The translations under genes were made by a program, and so were the position numbers. Source: an uncultured Lachnospiraceae bacterium (lineage in GTDB: Bacteria; Bacillota; Clostridia; Lachnospirales; Lachnospiraceae). Taken from it: DNA of 64,000 nt. The notes under the pieces are model-generated. The model was not told the DNA's origin and searched no databases. It was given only the letters and a program-made list of their open reading frames with translations. The stretch spans positions 35,474 through 99,473 of the forward strand of contig CAJTMC010000010.1 of NCBI GenBank assembly GCA_910577115.1, read 5' to 3'. Of this stretch, positions 26,966-34,663 are shown piece by piece; positions within the stretch are counted from its first letter, which is position 1; the number at the start of each line of letters is the position of its first letter.

Positions 26966-27034
26966 TGCACAGCAATTTTAACGGACGGGTTAAACATATA
27001 ATCACAGTAAAAAACAGAATTTATTGAGGAAAAA

Positions 27035-27526
27035 ATGGATAAGAAAAAGCAAAGGGGACAAAGGCGTAAAATAAAAGCACTATGCGATAAAATTGATAAA
27101 TGGGTACCGTTTCAAGAACAAGCTCAGGAATGCGAATATTTTCATGCTCCATGCTCACCTTGGATCGAATCGCCCAAAACCTCGCGTAAAATAAAGACGA
27201 AGTTTATGAAAAAATGGCTGGATAAAACTGCTGAAATTATGAAAAACAAACCGCAAGAATTGCCATTTTGCAAGGTCGTAGCAGTTGTTGACTGCCCAAA
27301 CCTGTGGAGCTCACAGATAATAATTTTTTATAGCGAAGATTATTACAAGACATTTTGGGACAGAAAAGGGCAATATCAGAGCTGGGATTATATTGATAAC
27401 AAAGAATGGTCATTACTGAAAAGCAGGAATATAGAGAGTATGCTCACCGAAAAAGGATATGATGAAACAATTATTGATGAAGGTGCAACGATAAAATCAG
27501 TGCTGTGGTTTTATGGAGAATTATAA
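27035..27526 (+). CDS. DUF3916-like hypothetical protein
   Basis: 163 residues, soluble, basic at the N-terminus (KKKQRGQRRKIKAL). The segment FHAPCSPWIESPKTSRKIK (about 36-54) and KVVAVVDCPNLWSSQIIIF (about 75-93) resemble the DUF3916 family of Firmicutes, for which no function is known. GAGG precedes the ATG. It stands alone between repeats and a broken methyltransferase. Confidence 0.55.
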   Translation: MDKKKQRGQRRKIKALCDKIDKWVPFQEQAQECEYFHAPCSPWIESPKTSRKIKTKFMKKWLDKTAEIMKNKPQELPFCKVVAVVDCPNLWSSQIIIFYSEDYYKTFWDRKGQYQSWDYIDNKEWSLLKSRNIESMLTEKGYDETIIDEGATIKSVLWFYGEL

Positions 27527-27711
27527 AACAACGCCGGTTCTCTTAGCATTTTAACAAAAAGCTTGGAAAACCATTTCATGCAACATGAAAATTCAATTGA
27601 ATTGTGTGTGTTTGCGGCAACATAATGACGCTGAATTTATAAAAATGCGATAGAAAAAAGTATGTGACCGTGGTAAGATTTTTTTGAATAAATATATGGA
27701 GAAAACAAAAA

Positions 27712-27897
27712 ATGAGTGACAATACTTCTGCTTTTCATGTTTTAGTATATGATGAGAAAATCAAAAAGACACTGCCCTATTATGAAGAGTTTTACAAACA
27801 GGTTGTAGATATTGTGAAAATCCGGTTCGATAAATCATTGACGTGGCTTGACATTCAGTGTGAATTTTATTGTAAACGTAGGTGTTTTTTTGTATAA
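27712..27897 (+). pseudogene. Class I SAM methyltransferase truncated at motif I
   Basis: The first 48 residues are a normal methyltransferase start (SAFHVLVYDEKIKKTLPYYE..., leading to TWLDI), but where the family has LDIGCGTG the frame changes to LDIQCEFYCKRRCFFV and stops. The SAM site is thus lost. The break lies at about 27857-27862 and is followed at once by a promoter for an Rpn-type nuclease gene, so an insertion or deletion joined the two. Confidence 0.75.
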
Positions 27898-27898
27898 T
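27870..27898 (+). promoter_or_regulatory. Promoter for the Rpn-type nuclease gene
   Basis: TTGTAA (27870-27875), 17-nt spacer and perfect TATAAT (27893-27898). It lies within the end of the broken methyltransferase frame, so the nuclease unit brought its own promoter. Confidence 0.75.
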
Positions 27899-27952
27899 TG
27901 AGATGTGGCAAGAGTAATATTTCTGATACCTTGTCATGAGCGAGGTGGTAAA

Positions 27953-28633
27953 ATGGCGGAAAGTACGCCAAAGCGAAAGATAAAGGACAGCGTATTCAAA
28001 AATTTATTTCAAGAAAAAAAGTATCTGCTTCAATTATATAAGGCACTCCACCCGGAGGATTGTAATGTGACGGAAGATGAAATTGCAGATGTCACAATTA
28101 AGCATGTGCTGATTGATGCGGATTATAATGATTTGGGTTTTTCGGTTGGCAATCGGTTAATGGTATTGGTGGAAAGCCAGTCTACATGGACATTCAATAT
28201 CATTATTTGTGCATTGATGTATCTGATACAGACTTATCACGATTATTTCAAGCGTACCAATCAAAACCTGTACGGAAGAAGAAAAGTGAATATACCGAAA
28301 CCCGAACTGTATGTGATTTATACAGGAGATAAAAAAGATATTCCCAATACCATATCACTTTCCGAAGAATTTTTTGACGGGGAAAAGATCGCCATTGATG
28401 CAGAAGTGAAAGTTTTATATCAGGAAAACGAAAAAGATATTATTGGGCAGTATATAATTTTTTGCAAAGTATATAATGAACAGAGAAAACTATATGGAAA
28501 TACAAAGAAAGCAGTAACAGAAACAATCCGTATCTGTAAAAACAGAAATGTGCTGAAGGAATATCTTGAAAGCAAGGAGCAGGAGGTGAAAGCTTTGCAA
28601 GCAAAGCTTAGATATTATGATGACATTATTTGA
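27953..28633 (+). CDS. Rpn-family PD-(D/E)XK nuclease/transposase-like protein, C-terminus split off
   Basis: 226 residues from ATG 27953, which follows GAGGTGG and the promoter at 27870-27898. It has the Rpn (recombination-promoting nuclease, formerly YhgA-like transposase) layout: KDSVFKNLFQEKKYLLQLYKAL, DYNDLGFSVGNRLMVLVESQST as the D...ExQ nuclease core, and KPELYVIYTG. The usual C-terminal helix region is in another frame and appears as the next entry. Rpn proteins are DNases linked to recombination and possibly phage defence. Confidence 0.85.
   Translation: MAESTPKRKIKDSVFKNLFQEKKYLLQLYKALHPEDCNVTEDEIADVTIKHVLIDADYNDLGFSVGNRLMVLVESQSTWTFNIIICALMYLIQTYHDYFKRTNQNLYGRRKVNIPKPELYVIYTGDKKDIPNTISLSEEFFDGEKIAIDAEVKVLYQENEKDIIGQYIIFCKVYNEQRKLYGNTKKAVTETIRICKNRNVLKEYLESKEQEVKALQAKLRYYDDII
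28590..28609. repeat. Palindrome at the Rpn split point
   Basis: AAGCTTTG-CAAG-CAAAGCTT: 8-bp perfect arms and a 4-nt loop, inside the Rpn reading frame just before the overlapping second frame begins. It could be the scar that shifted the frame or an RNA hairpin affecting translation. Confidence 0.8.
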
Positions 28634-28823
28634 TGACGAGCAGATTTTGAAGGCTTATGCAAAGGATATTGATGATAATGCTACTCACAGAGAAGCAAAA
28701 AAAACGGCAGAAAAGTTGATTAGGAAAGGTAAAATGTCACTTGACGAAATTGCGGACTGCGTTCCGGCATTGACATTTGATGAATTAAAGAAACTTGAAT
28801 CCGAGGTTATGCAGTTAGCATAA
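28617..28823 (+). CDS. Detached C-terminal module of Rpn nuclease
   Basis: 68 residues. MMTLFDDEQILKAYAKDI followed by KKTAEKLIRKGKMSLDEIADC is what normally forms the C-terminal third of intact Rpn proteins. Here it begins at tandem ATGs that overlap the end of the upstream frame by 17 nt and reads in a different frame. Either the gene is frameshifted, or the two parts are made separately by coupled translation. A small protein of this type made alone might modulate the full-length enzyme. Confidence 0.7.
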   Translation: MMTLFDDEQILKAYAKDIDDNATHREAKKTAEKLIRKGKMSLDEIADCVPALTFDELKKLESEVMQLA

Positions 28824-28854
28824 CCAGCAAACAACTAAATATTAAACAACCAGT

Positions 28855-28896
28855 AAGACACATGGAACAATAAATTGTAAACCATGTGTCTTTTTT
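28855..28896 (+). terminator. Intrinsic terminator of the Rpn unit
   Basis: AAGACACATGG (28855-28865) and CCATGTGTCTT (28882-28892) pair perfectly around a 16-nt AT loop, then a T-run follows. It may act in both directions between convergent genes. Confidence 0.9.
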
Positions 28897-28915
28897 GCAT
28901 TAAAACGAAGATGTT

Positions 28916-29545
28916 TCATACACAAAGCGATGCTATGCAACCGGATTTGATTGCCTCAATATTTTGGGCGATTTTGTCCTCGTCCCAATCCCACCATCTT
29001 ATTTCCAAAAGCGCTTTTATTGTCTGCGCATCAAAGCGCTTCCTGATTGGTTTCGCCGGAACGCCGCCGACAATAGTATAGGGCGCGACATCTTTGGTGA
29101 CAACCGCGCGCGCACCGACAATTGCTCCGTCGCCAATCGTAACACCTGCGAGAATAACCGCTTCAAACCCAATCCATACATCGTTGCCAATAATAATGTC
29201 CCCCTTGTTATCCCAGCTTTCAGCGACATTCTTTGGCTTAAGTCCCCATTCTTCAGAAAAAAGTGGAAACGGATACGTGCTGAGTGAATCCAAGGCATGA
29301 TTTGCACTATTGAAAAGAAATTTCGTGCCGCAGGCAATCGAGCAGAACTTCCCGATTATGAGCCTGTCATGATTGACAGGATAATGGTAGAGGACATTAT
29401 TCTGCTCAAATTTTATGGGATCTTTTACAAAATCGTTGTACATTGTATAGTCACCAACTTCAATGTTGGCGTTGGTAATCACATTTTTCAGATAAATCGT
29501 TTGAGTATCTCCTGTTCGTGGATATACTTTTGCTGTGTCAGCCAT
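28916..29545 (-). CDS. CatB/Vat-type hexapeptide O-acetyltransferase
   Basis: 209 residues, the usual size of xenobiotic acetyltransferases. LIIGKFCSIACGTKFLF and IIIGNDVWIG...GVTIGDGAIVGARAVVTKDVAPYTIVGGVPAKPI are left-handed beta-helix repeats; His83 in NSANHALD sits where CatB and streptogramin acetylases have the catalytic His. The C-terminal FDAQTIKALLEIRWWDWDEDKI is typical. Vat enzymes inactivate group A streptogramins and CatB chloramphenicol. The true substrate here is untested. AAGGAGG precedes the ATG. Confidence 0.88.
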   Translation of the reverse strand: MADTAKVYPRTGDTQTIYLKNVITNANIEVGDYTMYNDFVKDPIKFEQNNVLYHYPVNHDRLIIGKFCSIACGTKFLFNSANHALDSLSTYPFPLFSEEWGLKPKNVAESWDNKGDIIIGNDVWIGFEAVILAGVTIGDGAIVGARAVVTKDVAPYTIVGGVPAKPIRKRFDAQTIKALLEIRWWDWDEDKIAQNIEAIKSGCIASLCV

Positions 29546-29593
29546 GTTAAAATCCTCCTTGCCAAGCTTGTCTTAAAGTATGAACCTATACTT

Positions 29594-29622
29594 ATATTAT
29601 CCATTGAAAAAGCTGTTTTCAA
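29594..29622 (-). promoter_or_regulatory. Promoter of the acetyltransferase gene
   Basis: Read on the minus strand: TTGAAA (29617-29622), 17-nt spacer, TAATAT (29594-29599). The short leader shows no attenuator, so expression is probably constitutive. Confidence 0.6.
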
Positions 29623-29692
29623 TATACCAAATGGTACAGAAATATTGCGTAGAAAAAGAGAGCTGCCTTCAATGAAAAGCAGCCCTCCGCAG

Positions 29693-29956
29693 TTATTTCT
29701 GATAAATAATTTTTCTAATGGCATATATCGAAAGGTGATAACGCTTGGCAAGCGCCTCAACAGACACCCCTTGCCGATATTCCGCAACGATTGCTTCGTT
29801 ACGTTTTTCCAGTTCGTTCCGATAACCGGACAATTCGCCCCACAATTTATGCTGTCCATTTTTGGCAGGAACATAGAGATATCCTGCCTGCACATACTTT
29901 TGCAGCTCCTCGACCAGCGTATCAGGCAGAATTGCAGTTGCATTGATATATTTCAT
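29693..29956 (-). CDS. CD3324-like Mor/HTH small protein
   Basis: 87 residues from ATG 29956 behind AAGGAGG. The opening MKYINATAILPDTLVEELQK and GYLYVPAKNG, then RNELEKRNEAIVAEYRQGVS and a C-terminal HTH (LAKRYHLSIYAIRKIIYQK) match the CD3324 family, distantly like Mor activators. It probably binds DNA; no target is known. It lies upstream of, and on the same strand as, the acetyltransferase gene but has its own unit. Confidence 0.82.
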   Translation of the reverse strand: MKYINATAILPDTLVEELQKYVQAGYLYVPAKNGQHKLWGELSGYRNELEKRNEAIVAEYRQGVSVEALAKRYHLSIYAIRKIIYQK

Positions 29957-30037
29957 ATGCGGGCTTCCTCCTTGATTGATTGATTCATTCAAGCAGCAAA
30001 GTCAGCATTATTAAATCAGCGACAAATCAAACCGTTA

Positions 30038-30073
30038 CTCCATGCAAGTGCCGCCCACTGACTTTGCATGGAG
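30038..30073. repeat. Inverted repeat
   Basis: CTCCATGCAAGT (30038-30049) and ACTTTGCATGGAG (30061-30073) pair with one bulged base. No T-run is found on the side of the minus-strand genes, so it is not a clear terminator. Confidence 0.55.
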
Positions 30074-30129
30074 CCATGCTTTATTTTTCCTTTTCTTGTT
30101 TTTACACATCAATCTCACCACCAATCAAT

Positions 30130-30729
30130 TCAACATTGAAAAGTATAACTCCCCTCATCAGGTGTACGCTCCAAAAACGCCTGACTGACACGTTCCGAAT
30201 TAAGCAGCTTAGCCGAATAATCTTCAATTTCATAGGTTCTCTCTTCATCTGACATAGAGATAAAACAGGTAATTTCATCAGCGTTGTTTCCGAACGTTTT
30301 TGCCGCAATCAGATTTTTCAATGTGGAAGTGACCGCTTCAAAAAAGAGTGCGGAATGTTTTTCATATTCCTCTGAATTTTCTTCTTCTTTGTCATATAAC
30401 AGCTTACTAATTTCGGCTAACTGACTGTTTTTCCCGTTGGAATATCCCCATTCATCAGGCGACCATTTCGTAAGGCTGGCGGTGCCTTCTTTCACACTTT
30501 TGATATCCTTGTCAGATAAATCACCATGCAGCAGTTCTAAGTATTCCATATCTTTTTTTCGCATATATTCGTAAGTATTTAACGCCAAAAATAAGGTAAT
30601 ACAGTCGCTGTCTGTCACAAGCGCAACCGCATATAGCTTTTCATCACTGATTTCTTCCCGAATTTGCTCCATATCCGTTTTCACTGCCTGCTCGATTTTC
30701 TCAGCCAGCTCGTTAAAAAATGATTTCAT
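30130..30729 (-). CDS. DUF4303 protein
   Basis: 199 residues, soluble, matching DUF4303: KLYAVALVTDSDCITLFLALNT in the first third and LTKWSPDEWGYSN in the middle. Proteins with this domain are often found near polymorphic toxin or immunity genes, and an immunity-like role is one possibility. No toxin gene is adjacent. The function is unknown. Confidence 0.75.
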   Translation of the reverse strand: MKSFFNELAEKIEQAVKTDMEQIREEISDEKLYAVALVTDSDCITLFLALNTYEYMRKKDMEYLELLHGDLSDKDIKSVKEGTASLTKWSPDEWGYSNGKNSQLAEISKLLYDKEEENSEEYEKHSALFFEAVTSTLKNLIAAKTFGNNADEITCFISMSDEERTYEIEDYSAKLLNSERVSQAFLERTPDEGSYTFQC

Positions 30730-30904
30730 TTGATTTCTCTATTTGAGTTTGATTTCAAATCCTATGAATACTATAGCATATCCGACACAATAAGTCATGC
30801 GGAAACTTGAAACGCTTGTTGCCGATTTTCCCGACACATACAAACGGACAGAGCAGAACGAGGTATCTAAGACCTAATCCTTTCCGAAGTCATACGTCAG
30901 CTAC

Positions 30905-30935
30905 AAAAAAAGCAGGGATTCTCCCGAATCTCTGC
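30905..30935 (-). terminator. Terminator of the ferredoxin fragment
   Basis: On the minus strand GCAGAGATTC (30926-30935) and GAATCCCTGC (30912-30921) form a stem with one mismatch and a GGGA loop, followed by seven T (A-run 30905-30911 on the plus strand). Confidence 0.85.
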
Positions 30936-30957
30936 TCTTATGTATCTTCCTAAGTTT

Positions 30958-31235
30958 TTAGATGTATAACTCGTTCTCTTTTCTTGTGGAACAGGCTTTT
31001 TTCATCGCGAATGCGGCAGCCGAAACCATAGCGCTGTTTACGTTACGGGCAGATTGGGGACACCTTACGACGCAGCGCATACACGAAATGCATTTTTTCT
31101 TGTCTGTAGCTTTTAAATTTTCCTTAAGGATTGCCTGTGCCGGACACTTTTCGGCACAAAGTCCGCAATTTGTGCAGTTATTGTCAGCCTTTGGCACTAA
31201 ACCTGCTCCGCCTGCCTTCTTATACGGGTAGCTCC
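30958..31235 (-). pseudogene. EFR1-type ferredoxin: C-terminal 4Fe-4S half only
   Basis: The frame reads PGSYPYKKAGGAGLVPKAD and then two 4Fe-4S motifs, CTNCGLCAEKCP and CISCMRCVVRCP. This is the C-terminal half of EFR1 proteins, in which a flavodoxin domain precedes the ferredoxin. The flavodoxin half is absent: the frame runs into an unrelated sequence at about 31235. No proper start remains (only a GTG at 31197), so it is probably not made. The terminator downstream is intact. Confidence 0.8.
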
Positions 31236-31242
31236 CCGGAAT

Positions 31243-31653
31243 TTGCAGTGTAGAAGGCTCTATGAATACGGAGAAACGAAAAAAGTGACCAGTGAGCTTC
31301 TATCATTATCTAGCGGAAGCAATCCTGTTACAATCCGCAATATTTTGAGCGCATTGAAAAAAGACGGCGTCATATCCGTCAAATTTGGAACAGGTGGTGC
31401 AACGCTTAACTGTCCATTGGAAGAAATAACAATACATCGCATATGCAAAGCGATTGAGCCGGACTTCATTTCAAAATTGTTCGGTGTCCATTCGTTCCCT
31501 TCACCACTTTGTCCGGTAGGGAAAAATATACATAATGTATTAAATTGTTCTTACCCAAAAATTCAAAATGATTTATGCGATAGCTTAGAACGCATTACAC
31601 TGAAAGACCTTGTGACGGATTACCATTATTTTAGGAAAGATGCTGAGGCTTGA
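31243..31653 (+). pseudogene. Rrf2-family regulator lacking its N-terminus
   Basis: The frame from about 31243 gives LYEYGETKKVTSELLSLSSG, NPVTIRNILSALKKDGVI and KFGTGGATL, then an Rrf2 tail with CPVGKNIHNVL. The usual first 15-20 residues (start of helix 1 of the winged helix) are missing and no ATG with a ribosome site is present. Together with the neighbouring ferredoxin stub it marks a deletion between two formerly divergent genes. The 3' end overlaps the convergent DUF1349 gene by 23 nt. Confidence 0.8.
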
Positions 31654-32248
31654 GTGCGTCCGGCTGCTGTCCGTCATGTGCTTTCCATTGGCAATCCATT
31701 ACCTGCATATTTGAGAATACCGCTTTAAAAGAAGAATTTTCAGGAGAACAGGCATAAATGCCAAACTGTATTTTGCCGTTTCCTTTGTGCATATGGCAAA
31801 TACGCATCTGATGAAACGTTATTCCGTCTGTCGAACATTCAATACAATAATCGTCTTCCCTGCGGCTGAGCCGATACCACATGGATTTTACCGAAGCATC
31901 AATCACTGTAGTTGCCCAATCCGAAAAACCGTTATTTGTCACGACGCTCCCTAAATGCTGATAGGCTTCGTTTTCATATTCCACAGAGCCTTTCAACCAG
32001 TTTTCACTGTCCAAATACATTACAATGCCGCATTGGTCAAACCTGTGATGACTTTCCGCAAATTCTGTCTGAACAACAAAACTAAAATATTTTTCTTCTG
32101 TTTCCATTTGCAGGACAGGTGCATTGTCATTTTGAAAATGGTAATATGTTCTCTGCCACAAATCTGTGTATGGCTTGGTGATGATTTCGATTCTGTCATT
32201 TTCGATTTTGTAATTTTGCGGCTCCCTTGTCCATTTCAGCTTTTTCAT
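31631..32248 (-). CDS. DUF1349 beta-sandwich protein
   Basis: 205 residues matching DUF1349: KIENDRIEIITKPYTDLWQRTYY near the start, RFDQCGIVMYLDSENWLKGSVEYE in the middle and GKIQFGIYACSPENSSFKAVFSN near the end. The fold is a concanavalin-like beta-sandwich that probably binds a carbohydrate; no catalytic role is established. No signal peptide. It may share a transcript with the downstream-lying monooxygenase-like gene, which is upstream on this strand. Confidence 0.85.
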   Translation of the reverse strand: MKKLKWTREPQNYKIENDRIEIITKPYTDLWQRTYYHFQNDNAPVLQMETEEKYFSFVVQTEFAESHHRFDQCGIVMYLDSENWLKGSVEYENEAYQHLGSVVTNNGFSDWATTVIDASVKSMWYRLSRREDDYCIECSTDGITFHQMRICHMHKGNGKIQFGIYACSPENSSFKAVFSNMQVMDCQWKAHDGQQPDALKPQHLS

Positions 32249-32287
32249 ATCTATAAATAATTTCCTCCCGAATCGGTTTGATTTACT

Positions 32288-32620
32288 TTATTCCCTTATA
32301 AATGTCTTATCTGCATCAGGGATTTTTGTTTCATCAGACACATACCGTTCTACTTTCATATGCAAATCATATTTTTCCCGCAGCTGCGTAATTTTTGCCA
32401 TCATAGGTGAAGCATGGTGTACATTAATGGAATGCTGGTCTTTCCAGCTGTCAATTAAAAGCACTGTTTCCTGATTCTCTAGCGGAAAAAAGTATTCATA
32501 TCTAAGATTTCCTTCTTCTGCACGAATATCATTAACAACTCCACTTGAAACCATTTCTTCCGCAAATTTTTTGGCATTTCCATTTACACCGGTATAATAG
32601 ATATTCACTGTAATAGCCAT
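32288..32620 (-). CDS. Antibiotic-biosynthesis-monooxygenase (ABM) fold protein
   Basis: 110 residues from ATG 32620; the earlier in-frame ATG at 32635 is part of the GGAGAT ribosome site. AITVNIYYTGVNGNAKKFAEEMVSSGVV, a NLRYEYFFPLENQETVLLIDSWKD core and a SPMMAKITQL helix are typical of ABM/quinol-monooxygenase-like ferredoxin folds. Most such small proteins have no proven activity. It ends 39 nt ahead of the DUF1349 start on the same strand. Confidence 0.78.
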   Translation of the reverse strand: MAITVNIYYTGVNGNAKKFAEEMVSSGVVNDIRAEEGNLRYEYFFPLENQETVLLIDSWKDQHSINVHHASPMMAKITQLREKYDLHMKVERYVSDETKIPDADKTFIRE

Positions 32621-32994
32621 TTCATCTATCTCCATTAACTCCCGAATTTACGCTTTGCTCCGTTCATGGACAAACTGCTCACTTGTCATAATGAAATTTT
32701 CACAATCCCGTTCCAGGCGAATAGTCCGCCTCTTTCTCTTTGAGTAATTATATACAATAAAGTGAAGAAAATCAAACAGAATTGTTTGTAAGGAACAAAG
32801 AATAGAGAGTATTTAAAAATAACTCTTTGAATGTTGCTTGTGTGTGCTATAATAAATGTATAAAAATAATGAGCATTTATCGTATAAACAAATGCATATG
32901 TTCCATATATTTTAATTATGGAATTTGATGTTCCTTTTGAGGGTAACATTATTTCGTTTAAGTCAGCTCAACAAAGAGATGAGGTTAGCGCTAA
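32621..32994. other. Intergenic stretch with a 26-codon frame
   Basis: AT-rich, no full gene. A short frame at 32918-32998 (MEFDVPFEGNIISFKSAQQR...) ends inside the start of the lipoprotein gene (overlapping ATGA-type junction), and may be a remnant or a leader ORF. Nothing else is seen. Confidence 0.4.
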
Positions 32995-33579
32995 ATGAAT
33001 TTTAGGATGATAACAATTATTTCAATAGCTATTATAAGTGTATTTTTATTTGCCTGTGCAAGTGAAAATAAAGCTGATTTTGAACAAGGTTTTTTAATTT
33101 TTAATGGCGAGAAATATATTGAAACAGATGGAATATATGTTGAATCAAACCATAAACTATGCAAAGTTGATGAATACACAATTTATAGTATTGATGGAGA
33201 TGAAAATTATAATTATGTAGTTGTAAGAAGCTTTTTGGATAATTATCTTTATGTTAAGGAAGATTTTTTATCAGAAGAGTCAAAAATTGTCAGTGTTTGC
33301 ATCGGTTATAATTCTAACGCATATTCTGATGATGAAATGCTTATTAAAACTATAACTGGAATCCTTGCAAAAGAACAAAATTTGTTAGAGGACGACAATA
33401 CTATGGAACAATGCAGGAAAGAAGGAATAAGCGTTTCGGTGAAATACGATAATGATGTAGTAGGACATATAATAGGATATTTATTGACATATAATGGTCA
33501 GAATATGTTCTATAATTATTCCCAAAAAACTATTTGTGCGATTTCAGATGAAGAAATGAAAATGCTTAACATAAAATAG
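32995..33579 (+). CDS. Hypothetical lipoprotein
   Basis: 194 residues. The N-terminus is a lipoprotein signal with cleavage before Cys in LFACASEN (Cys at about 20). The mature part is acidic and rich in Tyr and Asn, with no recognised domain. GAGG lies about 10 nt before the ATG. Codon use is more AT-rich than in the flanking metabolic genes, which fits acquired DNA. It stands alone. Confidence 0.6.
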   Translation: MNFRMITIISIAIISVFLFACASENKADFEQGFLIFNGEKYIETDGIYVESNHKLCKVDEYTIYSIDGDENYNYVVVRSFLDNYLYVKEDFLSEESKIVSVCIGYNSNAYSDDEMLIKTITGILAKEQNLLEDDNTMEQCRKEGISVSVKYDNDVVGHIIGYLLTYNGQNMFYNYSQKTICAISDEEMKMLNIK

Positions 33580-33602
33580 TTACTTAATGTATAAAGTTTT
33601 AA

Positions 33603-33749
33603 ACATTCTAAAATTAGTGTAAGGAGCACATTAGAGCCGATGGGCAGATATAGGATATTCTCCGCTTCGGCGACTTCCTCTTTCAGCTTGCGTACTTCAA
33701 GGTAAAGGCGGTCTTTCTGTGCTGTGAGGTCGGCAACCTCGGCTTTCCA
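33603..33749 (-). pseudogene. Coiled-coil fragment, possibly relaxase C-terminus
   Basis: On the minus strand an open stretch reads WKAEVADLTAQKDRLYLEVR and continues KLKEEVAEAENILYLPIG, without start or stop. Such charged coiled coils occur at the C-termini of mobilisation relaxases. I infer a relic of a mobilisable element, with low confidence. Confidence 0.35.
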
Positions 33750-33772
33750 TGATTATAGTCATACTGATTATA

Positions 33773-33798
33773 TCAATCAATCAATCAATCAATCAATC
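33773..33798. repeat. (TCAA)n microsatellite
   Basis: TCAA repeated 6.5 times, 26 nt, just downstream of the truncated toxin gene. Tetranucleotide runs can slip in length. Confidence 0.9.
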
Positions 33799-33826
33799 TA
33801 TTCTTCTTTGTATTCTCCCGTACAGG

Positions 33827-34072
33827 TCACAAATATTTTCCCTTTTCTTCCACGTAAATGCGATAATACAGATATCTTCGCTCCTTCATTGAATGATATG
33901 GTTCAAAAGCTTGCGCTATAGGTACGCGTTCTAATATTGCAGATTCAACTTCATCAAGCAACTCATTTGCGGCTTGTGGATTACATAACTTTTCAGCAAT
34001 ATAAAGAACAACTTGCTCTAAATCGACATAAAAGAGCGGCAAATAGCGCAGCATATATTTTGTATCAGCCAT
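33827..34072 (-). pseudogene. RelE/ParE-family toxin, C-terminally truncated
   Basis: 81 residues. MLRYLPLFYVDLEQVVLYIAE, NPQAANELLDEVESAI and MKERRYLYYRIYV follow the RelE/ParE fold. After YYRIYV the family continues with a FxVFYVV strand and a final Arg-rich strand needed for activity; here it reads EEKGKYL and stops. It overlaps the end of the antitoxin frame by 8 nt, the normal order for this module. Probably inactive. Confidence 0.7.
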
Positions 34073-34321
34073 TTATCCGCCCTCGAAGATTTCGAAACAC
34101 TTCATCGTGTGTATATCGTTTACCGTCCTCAAAAGCTGCATGGTCTGCTTGATCCAGCGCTGATTCTGCTGCGTCGGTAAGTTTAGAATAGGCTTCCAAA
34201 CTTAAGACTACCATAGTCCCATAGCCGTTTTTGTCAAATATACCGGTTCGCCGTTACTCACAGCTTTTTCTATATCCGGAAATTTATTTCTCAAATCCGA
34301 AACAGGTCGTATTTGTATCAT
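34065..34321 (-). pseudogene. Phd/YefM antitoxin with a -1 frameshift
   Basis: Starting at ATG 34321 the frame gives MIQIRPVSDLRNKFPDIEKA and AVSNGEPVYLTK, then shifts to a premature stop. One extra A in the five-A run (about 34236-34240) restores NGYGTMVVLSLEAYSKL and an intact C-terminus ending in the toxin start. A real frameshift or a homopolymer sequencing error are both possible. Confidence 0.75.
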
Positions 34322-34663
34322 AAACGCCTCCTTATCGAAATTTTATCATAATTTTATCTACATTTTATTATATCCCAATAGATGAGTTTTTCAATTCTGA
34401 ATTTGCAACGAATAGTTACAATATAGATAGGAGTATCTAAATTTACAAACGGAAAGACGCATGGCGATTCAATGATTTCTCATGCCTGAAACGACTTATT
34501 ACTGTTCGGACAGGTCTTATCATTTATGGCAAATTATGGCTCACAAGCTGCATGAGAACAATCCTGTATGGTAAAGAAGCAAAAAACAATACCGCACAAA
34601 TGTGCATAACAGGCGACTCCCACAATACCGACTGCTACGGAACGCTTCCGCATCTATAAATAC
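34322..34663. other. Intergenic region, no gene recognised
   Basis: 342 nt between the toxin-antitoxin relic and the WYL regulator. Several short frames on the plus strand (for example CSDRSYHLWQIMAHKLHENN at about 34506-34570) look like decayed coding DNA but are not identified. Confidence 0.4.

Noticed and set aside
33773..33798. CRISPR-like repeat
   Set aside because: A simple tetranucleotide run with no spacers. No CRISPR array or cas gene was seen in the window.
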